The notes beneath the pieces were generated by a model. The model saw only the letters and a program-made list of their open reading frames with translations. It was not told the DNA's origin and did no database searches. A DNA stretch of 21,908 nt, taken from an uncultured Clostridia bacterium. GTDB lineage: Bacteria > Bacillota > Clostridia > Christensenellales > Aristaeellaceae. Position 1 is the first letter of the stretch; every line of letters begins with the position of its first letter. A program made the translations under genes and the position numbers. Positions 1 to 6,810 of the stretch are shown piece by piece. The stretch lies in the NCBI GenBank assembly GCA_934615235.1, contig CAKTTL010000041.1, positions 1 through 21,908 on the forward strand, in the 5' to 3' direction.

Positions 1-6
1 TTGTTA

Positions 7-516
7 TTACACCAGCTCGATGATAACCATTTCCGCGGAGTCGCCACGACGGGGGCCCTTGCGAATGATGCGGGTGTAACCGCCAGCGCAGTTCTTTTCA
101 GCATTGCGCTTCTTGTACTTGGGGCCGATTTCGCGGAAGAGCTTCTCAACCACAGGATGCTTGTTGTCCTTGGTGCGCTCTTTGTATTCGGCCTTGTTTT
201 CGTCAGCCTTCTTTTCTTCCTTCAGATCGTACAGCGTCGCCATCATGATGCGGCGGGCGGCGAGCTTGGAAGGCATATCGTTGACCACATTGATGGTCAC
301 GGACTGACCCTTTTCGTTGTTGTAGGTCTTGGTCACTTCCGTGGTGTTATCGCACTCGCGGATGGCCAGCGTGATCAGGCGCTCGGCGAGAGAACGGACT
401 TCCTTCGCGCGGGAAAGAGTCGTTTCAATCCGACCATACCAGATCAGGTTGGTCACCTGATTGCGCAGCAAGGCCTTACGCTGATCAGCCGGGCGGCCCA
501 GTTTGCGTTGTGCCAT
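7..516 (-). CDS. rplQ: 50S ribosomal protein L17 (bL17), long-insert form
   Basis: bL17 is a large-subunit protein near the peptide exit tunnel. The N-terminal RKLGRPADQRKALLRN and the C-terminal GGYTRIIRKGPRRGD are family signatures. The ORF starts at an ATG behind an AAAGGAGG site and ends in tandem TAA stops (positions 9-7 and 6-4). At 169 aa it is roughly 50 residues longer than the 120-aa Bacillus protein; the extra, lysine- and glutamate-rich block lies about residues 52-118, between the two conserved ends. From memory, similar insertions occur in many Clostridia, so I read it as lineage-typical rather than a fusion. It is the last gene of the rpsM-rpsK-rpsD-rpoA-rplQ unit; any terminator lies beyond the window. 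Confidence 0.97.
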   Translation of the reverse strand: MAQRKLGRPADQRKALLRNQVTNLIWYGRIETTLSRAKEVRSLAERLITLAIRECDNTTEVTKTYNNEKGQSVTINVVNDMPSKLAARRIMMATLYDLKEEKKADENKAEYKERTKDNKHPVVEKLFREIGPKYKKRNAEKNCAGGYTRIIRKGPRRGDSAEMVIIELV

Positions 517-574
517 CGGGGAAACCTCCTTTATCCTTGGAAACGAACTTGCGTCATTTCAGAAAATTTTCGGT

Positions 575-1519
575 TTATTCTTCGGCCGCGCGCAGGGTCA
601 GCCCCAAGCCCGCCAGCTTCTGTTCAACCTCTTCGAGCGACTTTTTGCCGAGGTTACGCACTTTCATCATGTCTTCCTGGTTACGCTGCACCAGCTCGGC
701 AACCGAGTTGATGCCCGCACGCTTGAGACAGTTGTAAGCGCGGACAGAAAGGTCAAGCTCCTCGATGGTCATTTCGAGCACTTTTTCCTTCTTGTTGTCC
801 TCAGGCTCGTTAAAGTCCACCGTCGCGGAACGCTCGGTCAGCGCGGCGAACATGGTCAGATGATTCGTGAGAATCTTCGCGGCAATGCTGATCGCCTCAT
901 CAGGCTGGATGGAACCGTCCGTCCAAACCTCAAGCGTAAGCTTGTCAAAGTCGGTGATCTGCCCTACGCGCTTGTCTTCCACGGCGTAGTTAACCTTCGT
1001 GATAGGCGTAAAGATCGAATCAATCGGAATCACGCCGATGGGCATGTTGGGCGTCTTGTTCTTGTCCGCCGTCACATAGCCGCGGCTCTTGTCGATGGTG
1101 AGCGTCATCTGCAGATGCGCGTCCTCGTTGAGGGTGCAGATATGCAGATCCTTGTTGATGATTTCAACTTCGCTGTCCACCGCCAGGTCGGCGCCGGTCA
1201 CATCGTGCGGTCCCTTGATATCGACGTTGATCGTCTTCATGCTGTCCGCATGCATCCGAACAACCAGCCTCTTCAGGTTCAGGATGATCTCTGTGACGTC
1301 TTCCTTTACACCGGGGATCGTAGAAAATTCATGCTGCACGCCTTCGATGCGCACGCTGGTCACAGCGGCGCCCGGCAGGGACGACAGCAGCACACGCCGC
1401 AGGGCGTTGCCCAGCGTCTGGCCAAAGCCGCGCTCCAACGGATCCACAATGTACTTGCCGTAGTTTTCGCTGGCTTCGACGCGTTCGATCTTCGGCTTTT
1501 CGAACTCGGTCATGCTCAT
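575..1519 (-). CDS. rpoA: DNA-directed RNA polymerase alpha subunit
   Basis: This subunit dimerises to start assembly of core RNA polymerase; its C-terminal domain contacts UP elements and activators. The N-terminal domain (about residues 1-225) has the hallmark PLERGFGQTLGNALRRVLL stretch. A short charged linker with EDNKKEK leads to the C-terminal helix-hairpin-helix domain (about 240-314), which contains LSVRAYNCLKRAGI, the DNA-binding region. I place the start at the ATG at 1519 (314 aa): a GGGAGG site lies 8 nt upstream. An in-frame TTG further upstream (1540) overlaps that site and is unlikely. It sits between rpsD and rplQ, as in other bacteria, which links polymerase supply to ribosome synthesis. 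Confidence 0.98.
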   Translation of the reverse strand: MSMTEFEKPKIERVEASENYGKYIVDPLERGFGQTLGNALRRVLLSSLPGAAVTSVRIEGVQHEFSTIPGVKEDVTEIILNLKRLVVRMHADSMKTINVDIKGPHDVTGADLAVDSEVEIINKDLHICTLNEDAHLQMTLTIDKSRGYVTADKNKTPNMPIGVIPIDSIFTPITKVNYAVEDKRVGQITDFDKLTLEVWTDGSIQPDEAISIAAKILTNHLTMFAALTERSATVDFNEPEDNKKEKVLEMTIEELDLSVRAYNCLKRAGINSVAELVQRNQEDMMKVRNLGKKSLEEVEQKLAGLGLTLRAAEE

Positions 1520-1567
1520 TTGGGCAATCCTCCCTCCCAAACCGTCGGTTAATGAGAAACTCTAGTT

Positions 1568-2194
1568 CTAGCGGGAGTAATACTCGACGATGAGCTGTTC
1601 GTTGATCGTCAGGTCGATATCCTCGCGGCGCGGCAGCGCGGAAACGGTGCCGGTCAGGTTCTCGGCGTCCATGGTCAGCCACTGCGGAAGCGTGCGGCCG
1701 GTGCCCTCGCGCAGAGCCTTGAAATGCTCGATGTCGCGGGAAGCTTCATGGATGGCGATCTTGTCGCCTTCCTTCACGGAGAAGGAGGGGACGTTCACGC
1801 GCTTGCCATTGACCGTGATGTGGCCATGGAGCACGATCTGACGAGCCTGGGCGCGGGACGCGCCAAAGCCGAGACGATACACGACGTTGTCCAGCCGGCG
1901 CTCGAGCAGGCAGAGCAGGTTTTCGCCGGTAACACCGCGCATATTGGCGGCCTTCTCGTAGTAATGAGCGAACTGCACTTCCAGCACGCCGTACGCGCGG
2001 CGGCACTTCTGCTTTTCGCGCAGCTGGATGCCGTATTCAGACATCTTGCGCTGGCGAGCCTGGCCGTGCTGACCCGGAGGGGTCGGACGGACGTTAAACG
2101 TGCACTTCTGCGAATAGCACTTGTCGCCCTTGAGGAAGAGCTTCGCGCCTTCGCGGCGGCACATGCGGCAAACGGAACCGGTATATCTTGCCAT
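1568..2194 (-). CDS. rpsD: 30S ribosomal protein S4 (uS4), zinc-binding form
   Basis: uS4 is a primary 16S rRNA binder that nucleates small-subunit assembly, and in several bacteria it represses its own operon. The 208-aa protein has four N-terminal cysteines (C9, C12, C26, C31), the C+ zinc-binding type. An S4 RNA-binding domain covers about residues 98-160, with RLDNVVYRLGF at its start. The start ATG follows GGAGGTACCTATCA. In this genome rpsD lies inside the alpha operon between rpsK and rpoA, as in E. coli and unlike the separate rpsD of Bacillus. S4 is therefore a natural candidate to bind the structured leader ahead of rpsM; that regulation is inference. Confidence 0.98.
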   Translation of the reverse strand: MARYTGSVCRMCRREGAKLFLKGDKCYSQKCTFNVRPTPPGQHGQARQRKMSEYGIQLREKQKCRRAYGVLEVQFAHYYEKAANMRGVTGENLLCLLERRLDNVVYRLGFGASRAQARQIVLHGHITVNGKRVNVPSFSVKEGDKIAIHEASRDIEHFKALREGTGRTLPQWLTMDAENLTGTVSALPRREDIDLTINEQLIVEYYSR

Positions 2195-2231
2195 TGATAG
2201 GTACCTCCAAATCTTACGCGAATACTCTTCG

Positions 2232-2633
2232 TTACACGCGGCGGCGCTTCGGCGGGCGGCAGCCGTTGTGCGGGATGGGGGTGACGTCCTTGATCATGTT
2301 CACTTCGAGGCCGGCGGCCTGGAGCGAACGGATCGCGGCTTCACGTCCGGAACCCGGACCCTTGACATACACTTCAACCGTCTTGAGACCATATTCCATA
2401 GCGGCCTTCGCGGCGGTCTCGGCGGCCATCTGCGCGGCGAACGGCGTGGACTTCTTGCTGCCGCGGAAACCAAGTCCGCCGGCGCTGGCCCAGCTGAGCG
2501 CGTTGCCCTGCAGATCGGTCAGGGTAACGATGGTATTGTTGAACGAGGAACGGATATGTGCCGCACCGCGTTCGACGAGCTTCTTTTCGCGGCGCTTGCG
2601 AGTTACGCGCCGGAGCTGTTTCTTCGCTGCCAT
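2232..2633 (-). CDS. rpsK: 30S ribosomal protein S11 (uS11)
   Basis: uS11 lies on the platform of the 30S subunit near the mRNA exit channel and pairs with S7 at the E site. The 133-aa product contains the family core HIRSSFNNTIVTLTD at residues 26-40 and the C-terminal DVTPIPHNGCRPPKRRRV, both diagnostic. The N-terminus is very basic (KKQLRRVTRKRREKK), which is normal for members that thread into rRNA. The gene follows rpsM after a 15-nt gap holding a GGAGG site, so the two are co-transcribed. No truncation or odd residue is seen. Confidence 0.98.
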   Translation of the reverse strand: MAAKKQLRRVTRKRREKKLVERGAAHIRSSFNNTIVTLTDLQGNALSWASAGGLGFRGSKKSTPFAAQMAAETAAKAAMEYGLKTVEVYVKGPGSGREAAIRSLQAAGLEVNMIKDVTPIPHNGCRPPKRRRV

Positions 2634-2648
2634 GTTTCTCCGTCCTCC

Positions 2649-3026
2649 TTACTTCGTAGCTTTCTTCTTGCCGGCAACCTGCTTCTTGGGGCCCTTGCGG
2701 GTGCGGGCATTCTGCTTGGTGTTCTGTCCGCGAACGGGCAGGCTACGGCGATGACGGACGCCGCGGTAGCAACCAATTTCTACCAGGCGCTTGATGTTCA
2801 GAGAGACTTCACGGCGCAGGTCGCCTTCGACCTTGACGTGATGCTCGATGTACTCGCGCAGTTTGTTGATCTCCTGCTCGGAGAGGTCCTTAACGCGAGT
2901 ATCGGGATTGATGCCGATTTCGGCGATGATCTTTTTCGCGGTGGGAAGGCCAATACCGAAGATGTAGGTAATGCCAACCTCAACGCGCTTTTCCCGGGGC
3001 AGGTCTACGCCCGCAATACGTGCCAT
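2649..3026 (-). CDS. rpsM: 30S ribosomal protein S13 (uS13)
   Basis: uS13 sits in the head of the 30S subunit and contacts the P-site tRNA and the 50S bridge. The 125-aa product starts MARIAGVDLPREKRVE and ends with the basic tail GVRHRRSLPVRGQ...NARTRKG, both typical. The reading frame stays open upstream to 3155, but the ATG at 3026 is the true start: it has an ACGGAGGTGC site at the right distance, and the upstream extension has no similarity to S13. It is the first gene of a separate unit. A promoter (3162-3190) and about 130 nt of structured leader precede it, and rpmJ upstream is closed by a terminator. Confidence 0.97.
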   Translation of the reverse strand: MARIAGVDLPREKRVEVGITYIFGIGLPTAKKIIAEIGINPDTRVKDLSEQEINKLREYIEHHVKVEGDLRREVSLNIKRLVEIGCYRGVRHRRSLPVRGQNTKQNARTRKGPKKQVAGKKKATK

Positions 3027-3027
3027 A

Positions 3028-3155
3028 CGTGCACCTCCGTGTCCAGTGGTTGATGGTTTGTTGGATTCAAATCTATATGGAATGCCATTCGGAACACAGG
3101 GCGGTGAGACCTGTGCAGCCGCCCGAACAGCTTGCTCCCCTATAGTCGTGACCAA
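3028..3155 (-). promoter_or_regulatory. Structured 5' leader of the alpha operon (rpsM-rplQ)
   Basis: This is the predicted untranslated leader between the promoter and rpsM. Read on the minus strand, CUAUA (3145-3141) pairs with UAUAG (3077-3073) and closes a domain. Inside it two helices compete: GGGCGG (3124-3119) with CCGCCC (3104-3099), and CACAGG (3115-3110) with CCUGUG (3100-3095). They share two bases and interleave, so they are either alternative folds or, if shortened, a pseudoknot-like arrangement. The E. coli alpha leader is an S4-binding pseudoknot; I see no direct sequence match, so the functional analogy is inference. Confidence 0.55.
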
Positions 3156-3161
3156 TTATCA

Positions 3162-3190
3162 ATTATATCAGTGTTTGTCTTGAAAATCAA
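3162..3190 (-). promoter_or_regulatory. Sigma-A type promoter for rpsM-rplQ
   Basis: On the minus strand the -35 box is TTGATT (3190-3185) and the -10 box a perfect TATAAT (3167-3162), 17 nt apart. The predicted start is near 3155. The upstream 3191-3262 is AT-rich with T and A tracts, which could act as an UP element. Together with the terminator after rpmJ this separates the alpha operon from the spc operon. Confidence 0.85.
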
Positions 3191-3394
3191 GAGTTTTCCG
3201 CCTGATTCCTCAATATTTTTTCCATTTTTTCTTCGCGTTATGCCGTGTTTTCTTATATTTTTATGGCCGCACAGGCGGCCTTTTTCCCTGGCGCCGCGGT
3301 TGCTCCACACGCCGCTTCTCCCCCGGCGTTTCTGTTCCGTTCCCGCGTGCGGATCAAACCCGCGCCGCCGCCATGGCGGGCGCTCTGCGCCCCG
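3191..3394. other. Non-coding stretch between rpmJ terminator and alpha promoter
   Basis: No credible gene is seen here. The part next to the promoter (3191-3262) is AT-rich. The part near the terminator (3286-3394) is very GC-rich with short palindromes such as CGCCATGGCG near 3370, and has no ribosome binding site or coding pattern. A short GC hairpin followed by T5 in the plus direction lies at 3265-3285 and is listed separately. Confidence 0.5.
3265..3285 (+). terminator. Small plus-strand terminator-like hairpin
   Basis: GGCCGC (3265-3270) pairs with GCGGCC (3275-3280) around an ACAG loop, followed by TTTTT. It looks like an intrinsic terminator for rightward transcription, that is, against the direction of all nearby genes. 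No plus-strand gene precedes it within the window, so it may block antisense transcription running into rpmJ, or be chance in a GC-rich spacer. Confidence 0.45.
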
Positions 3395-3447
3395 AAAAAA
3401 ACCTCCCCCGCGGCGCATCGCTGCACATCGCGGGAGAGGGTTTTTTT
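3395..3447 (-). terminator. Rho-independent terminator after rpmJ
   Basis: Read on the minus strand, a 13-14 bp stem (AACC-C-TCTCCCGCG with CGCGGGGGAGGTT, one bulged C and one G-U pair) is flanked by A7 and followed by T7. The loop can hold a small GCA-GCGA-TGC hairpin. It starts 12 nt after the rpmJ stop and marks the end of the S10-spc unit. The flanking A and T runs make it potentially bidirectional. Confidence 0.88.
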
Positions 3448-3459
3448 CAGTCTGATTTC

Positions 3460-3573
3460 TCAGCCCTGACGCTGCTTGTGCTTGGGGTTTTCGCAGATGA
3501 CCATTACGCGGCCCTTCCGCTTGATGATCTTGCACTTTTCGCAGATGGGTTTCACAGACGGACGAACTTTCAT
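3460..3573 (-). CDS. rpmJ: 50S ribosomal protein L36 (bL36), zinc form
   Basis: bL36 is the smallest large-subunit protein and stabilises 23S rRNA around the GTPase-associated region. The 37-aa product MKVRPSVKPICEKCK... has the full zinc ligand set C11, C14, C27 and H32, so it is the C+ paralogue. The start at 3573 has a GGAGGAA site just upstream; a longer open frame to 3642 has no family similarity. It follows infA by 25 nt and is the last gene before a strong terminator. Confidence 0.98.
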   Translation of the reverse strand: MKVRPSVKPICEKCKIIKRKGRVMVICENPKHKQRQG

Positions 3574-3598
3574 GCTTTTTTCCTCCTGATTCGTTCTT

Positions 3599-3820
3599 TC
3601 AGGCCTTGCTGCGCCAGGTAATCCGGCCCCTCGTAAGGTCATACGGGGAAAGCTCCAGCGTTACCTTATCACCCGGATAGATCCGAATGAAGTTCATGCG
3701 CATCTTGCCGGAGATGTGCGCCATGACTGTGTGGCCGTTCGGCAGCGCAACCTTGAACATCGCGTTGGGCAACGCTTCCTCTACGGTACCTTCGACTTCG
3801 ATAACATCGTCCTTGGCCAA
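3599..3820 (-). CDS. infA: Translation initiation factor IF-1 (TTG start)
   Basis: IF-1 is a single OB-fold protein that occupies the 30S A site during initiation and helps IF-2 and IF-3. The 73-aa product has the family pattern KDDVIEVEGTVEEALPNAMF and, toward the end, SPYDLTRGRITWR. The start codon is TTG at 3820, preceded by GGGGAGG with about 8-11 nt spacing; no ATG is available before the conserved KDDVIEVEG, so the start is secure. Its binding site lies in the last codons of the KOW gene, whose TAG stop is only 3 nt upstream, so translation is probably coupled. A TTG start would keep expression low relative to its neighbours. Confidence 0.96.
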   Translation of the reverse strand: MAKDDVIEVEGTVEEALPNAMFKVALPNGHTVMAHISGKMRMNFIRIYPGDKVTLELSPYDLTRGRITWRSKA

Positions 3821-3823
3821 ATC

Positions 3824-4102
3824 CTAATCCTCCCCTGACGGTCGGTCGGCTAAACACCTGCGAAGCTGCGCGTTTGTGGGCGTCTGGCCCTCCCGCAGCA
3901 GATCCGCGATCTCGCAAACCGTTTCCGGTGTTGCGCGCAGATGCATGCGCTTTTTTTTCTTGGGTTTTTCGGCTTTACGCAAATCGCCGTCGGCGATAAA
4001 CGCATAGTCGCCCTCGACTTTCAGCGCTATGAAGCGCCTCCCGGAATCGCGCCCCGCAATGGAAAGGACGGCGCGGCCCGGTTCGATCGGTATTTTTTTC
4101 AT
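3824..4102 (-). CDS. KOW-domain RNA-binding protein (L14e-like)
   Basis: A 92-aa basic protein found, from memory, between map and infA in many Clostridia and often annotated as a KOW-domain RNA-binding or L14e-like protein. A KOW-type segment lies near the N-terminus (GRAVLSIAGRDSGRRFIAL, residues 9-27) and is followed by FIADGDLRK and a lysine run at about residues 47-52. The C-terminal third looks helical (ETVCEIADLLREG). Its ATG overlaps the map stop by 4 nt (ATGA), a sign of translational coupling. The exact role is not established; a ribosome-associated or rRNA-binding role is inferred from its position and KOW fold. No signal peptide or membrane segment is present. Confidence 0.85.
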   Translation of the reverse strand: MKKIPIEPGRAVLSIAGRDSGRRFIALKVEGDYAFIADGDLRKAEKPKKKKRMHLRATPETVCEIADLLREGQTPTNAQLRRCLADRPSGED

Positions 4103-4857
4103 TCCGCGTCCCTCATTCCCCGCATGGAGAGGATCTCCGGCTCACCTGCGGTAATGAGAACCGTGTTCTCGTAGTGCGCGCTCCTGCTCCCATCCTCGGT
4201 TGCGACATGCCAGCCGTCGATGCTGACCTCGTAATCCCCCGCGTTGATCATCGGTTCGATTGCGATCGTCATTCCCGGGCGGAGACGCACGCCATGGCCG
4301 GGAACGCCATAATTCGGAACCTCCGGATCCTCGTGCATCTCGCGGCCGATTCCATGGCCGCAGAGCGCCCGAACCACCGAGAAGCCCTGGCCTTCGGCAT
4401 AGCGCTGAATCGTGCTGCCGATATCCCCAAGCCGATAGCCCGGCTTGCACACTCTGAGTCCTTCAAAGAAGCTCTGCTTCGTCACTTCAACCAGCCGTCT
4501 GGTTTCCTCGTCGACCTTGCCGACGCACACGGTTCTGGCCATGTCGGACTGCCATCCGTTCAGGATCAGCCCGATGTCCAGTCCCACGATCGAGCCCTCT
4601 TTCAAAGGCTTATCGTCGGGGAAACCGTGGACGACAACATCGTCGACCGAGGTGCACAGAGAAGCCGGATACCCCTCGTAGCCGAGGAAGGAAGGACGCG
4701 CGCCCGCCTGACGGATCAGCCGTTCGGCGATATGGTCCAGATGCTTCGTGGTAACTCCCGGTTCAACGGCCTTGCAGACCTCCATGAGCACCTCGTTGAG
4801 CAGGTGACCCGCTTCGCGCATTTTTGCGATTTGCTCGGCATTTTTCAGTGTAATCAT
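4099..4857 (-). CDS. map: Type I methionine aminopeptidase
   Basis: This enzyme removes the initiator methionine from nascent proteins in the cytosol. The 252-aa length and lack of an N-terminal zinc finger fit type Ia. The dinuclear metal ligands are all visible: D94 (GLDIG), D105 (QSDMART), H168 (CGHGIG), E201 (AIEPM) and E230 (HYENT). H77 (VVVHGFP) and H175 (EMHEDP) match the substrate-contacting histidines of the E. coli enzyme. The start ATG overlaps the adk stop by 4 nt (ATGA), and its own stop overlaps the KOW gene the same way, so three genes are tightly coupled. No missing catalytic residue. Confidence 0.98.
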   Translation of the reverse strand: MITLKNAEQIAKMREAGHLLNEVLMEVCKAVEPGVTTKHLDHIAERLIRQAGARPSFLGYEGYPASLCTSVDDVVVHGFPDDKPLKEGSIVGLDIGLILNGWQSDMARTVCVGKVDEETRRLVEVTKQSFFEGLRVCKPGYRLGDIGSTIQRYAEGQGFSVVRALCGHGIGREMHEDPEVPNYGVPGHGVRLRPGMTIAIEPMINAGDYEVSIDGWHVATEDGSRSAHYENTVLITAGEPEILSMRGMRDAE

Positions 4858-5480
4858 TGAAGCGCCTTCTTAATCAGAGCAGAAATGTGTTCGGGCGTTC
4901 CCTTCGCGTCGCACTCAATCGTGACAAGCTTTCCCTGGTTCTTATAGAAAACGATCAGCGGGGCGGTCTGCTTGTGATACACCGAAATGCGATTGAGAAC
5001 CGTTTCCGGTTTGTCGTCATTCCGGGTGATCAGCTTTGCGCCGCACTTCTGGCAATTCTCACTGAAACCGGTCCAGCTGGTATGATAGGTGGCTCCGCAA
5101 TCGGGACAAACGCGGCGGCCGGCCATGCGCCAGACGATCGCCTCGTCAGGCACTTCAAGATGAATCACATGGTCGATGTGCAGGAACGTATCCAGCTCTT
5201 CCGCCTGCTGCAGCGTGCGGGGAAATCCGTCGAGGATGAGGCCGTTTTGCATATCAGGGAGCGCAAGGCGCTCCTTCAGCATCGAAACGACCAGCTCATC
5301 CGGAACCAGGCGGCCGGCGTCGATATGTTCCTTCGCCTGCCTGCCCAGCTCGGTCCCCTGCCTGATATGGCCGCGCAGCATGTCGCCCGTCGAAAGGGTG
5401 GGGATGTTCAACCATTCGCTGATGCGAGCGGCCTGCGTACCTTTACCGGAACCCGGGGCGCCTAAGAAAATCAGGTTCAT
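4854..5480 (-). CDS. adk: Adenylate kinase, zinc-LID form
   Basis: Adenylate kinase interconverts ATP, ADP and AMP. The 208-aa protein begins with the P-loop GAPGSGKGT (residues 7-15), has the NMP-binding TGDMLR (31-36) and DGFPRT (84-89), and a long LID with four cysteines (C125, C128, C143, C146) in two CxxC pairs, the zinc-binding form common in Gram-positives. It lies between secY and map as in most Firmicutes. A GGAGGATGATCC site precedes the ATG, and a strong hairpin (5507-5530) lies in the gap from secY. Its stop overlaps the map start by 4 nt. Confidence 0.98.
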   Translation of the reverse strand: MNLIFLGAPGSGKGTQAARISEWLNIPTLSTGDMLRGHIRQGTELGRQAKEHIDAGRLVPDELVVSMLKERLALPDMQNGLILDGFPRTLQQAEELDTFLHIDHVIHLEVPDEAIVWRMAGRRVCPDCGATYHTSWTGFSENCQKCGAKLITRNDDKPETVLNRISVYHKQTAPLIVFYKNQGKLVTIECDAKGTPEHISALIKKALQ

Positions 5481-5506
5481 GGATCATCCTCCTTTCGTAG
5501 GTTTTA

Positions 5507-5530
5507 CGGCCGGGACGGCAGTCCCGGCCG
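5507..5530 (-). other. Intercistronic hairpin between secY and adk
   Basis: In the mRNA, CGGCCGGGAC pairs perfectly with GTCCCGGCCG around a 4-nt TGCC loop, and outer TTAC/GTAA pairs can extend the stem. No T-run follows (AAAACC), so it is not a standard terminator. It may protect or process the mRNA, or partly separate secY from adk expression. Function is inference; the pairing is seen directly. Confidence 0.7.
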
Positions 5531-5543
5531 CGTAAGGATCGGA

Positions 5544-6809
5544 TTACAGGAATCCCTTGTAGTGACGCATGAGCATCTCGCTCTCGATCTGCTTCATCGT
5601 CTCGAGGGAGACGGAGACGGCGATCAGCACGGAGCTGGCCGCGAACGGCAGGTTAATGCCGCCCCAGAGGGAGATCATCGTCGGGATCGTCGCCAGCAGC
5701 GCAAGGAAGATACCTTCGAAGAGGATCAGGCGATGCGAAGTGCGGGCGAGGTAATCGACGGTGGGCTTGCCCTGACGGATGCCGGGGATCGTGCCGCCAT
5801 TCTGCTGCACGTTCTTGGCGATATCCACGGGGTTGAAGCTGATGCTCGAATAGAAGTACGCGAAGAGGATAATCAGCACGGCGAGAACCAGCTGATACCA
5901 GCCGCTGTACATGAACGAATTATTCCACCACTGCGCGATCTTCGAAGAGGACCAGAAGCCCATGATCGTGCCGGGGAACTGAATGATGGAGTACGCGAAG
6001 ATCAGCGGGAGCACGCCGCCGGAGTTGACCTTCAGCGGAATATGAGTGCTCTGGCCGCCATACATCTTGCGGCCAACCACGCGCTTGGCATACGCCACGG
6101 GAATGCGGCGTTCGCCCATGCTCACGAAGGTGACGGCGGTAACCATGACCAGCACGCCGAGGATCAGGACGATAGCGATAAGCAACGTCTTGATACTGAA
6201 ATCGGTGACCAGCGCGGTAATGCCGGAAACAGCCCAAGTGAACAGAGAAGCGATGATGCCGGCGAAGATCAGCAGCGAGATGCCGTTGCCAACGCCGTTC
6301 TGCGTGATGCGCTCGCCGATCCACATCGCAAGCGCGGTGCCGGCCGCCATCGAGATACCGATGACGCAGGAGGTGATGAAGGGAGAACCGAAGGTCTCGG
6401 ACTTCATCGCGCCCATGCCGACGACCAGGCCGACGGCCTGGATGAAGCCAAGGATGACGGTGGCATAACGGGTGTACTGCGCAATTTTCTTGCGGCCTTC
6501 CTCGCCTTCCTTCTGGAGGTTCTCCAGATAGGGGATGGCGACGGTGAGCAGCTGCATGATAATGGACGCGTTGATGTACGGCGTGATGCCCATCGCCATG
6601 ATGGTCATCTGGCTGAACTGGTTACCAGTCATGGCAGCCATGAAGTTCAGCAGGGAGAAGTTCTGCATTGTCGAGGCGACCTTGGCGGTATCAATACCAG
6701 CAACAGGGATGACGCCGGCAAGGCGGTACACGAGCAGCATGACGAGCGTATACAGGATCTTCTTGCGAAGGTCCTTCACCTTCCATGCGTTGCGTATCGT
6801 CTCAAACAC
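5544..6809 (-). CDS. secY: Preprotein translocase subunit SecY
   Basis: SecY is the channel of the Sec translocon in the cytoplasmic membrane. The 421-aa protein has the expected ten hydrophobic segments. Family motifs include the N-terminal WKVKDLRKKILYTLVMLLVYR, the TM2-proximal GITPYINASIIMQLL and a positively charged loop with EEGRKK. The start is GTG at 6809, 1 nt after the rplO stop, with an AGGTG site inside the end of rplO; this near-overlap suggests coupled translation. It is the standard last-but-few gene of the spc operon, followed by adk after a gap with a hairpin. Confidence 0.98.
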   Translation of the reverse strand: MFETIRNAWKVKDLRKKILYTLVMLLVYRLAGVIPVAGIDTAKVASTMQNFSLLNFMAAMTGNQFSQMTIMAMGITPYINASIIMQLLTVAIPYLENLQKEGEEGRKKIAQYTRYATVILGFIQAVGLVVGMGAMKSETFGSPFITSCVIGISMAAGTALAMWIGERITQNGVGNGISLLIFAGIIASLFTWAVSGITALVTDFSIKTLLIAIVLILGVLVMVTAVTFVSMGERRIPVAYAKRVVGRKMYGGQSTHIPLKVNSGGVLPLIFAYSIIQFPGTIMGFWSSSKIAQWWNNSFMYSGWYQLVLAVLIILFAYFYSSISFNPVDIAKNVQQNGGTIPGIRQGKPTVDYLARTSHRLILFEGIFLALLATIPTMISLWGGINLPFAASSVLIAVSVSLETMKQIESEMLMRHYKGFL

Positions 6810-6810
6810 G

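Noticed and set aside
503..1552. Long plus-strand frame (349 aa) opposite rpoA
   Set aside because: It mirrors rpoA and rplQ, whose products are unmistakable. High GC gives long antisense frames; no ribosome binding site or family similarity.
3027..3155. N-terminal extension of S13 by 43 residues
   Set aside because: Family start MARIAGVDLP and a good binding site are at 3026; the extension would be in the structured leader.
3140..3535. Minus-strand 131-aa frame between rpmJ and rpsM
   Set aside because: It overlaps rpmJ, runs through the terminator stem, and has low-complexity composition with no binding site.
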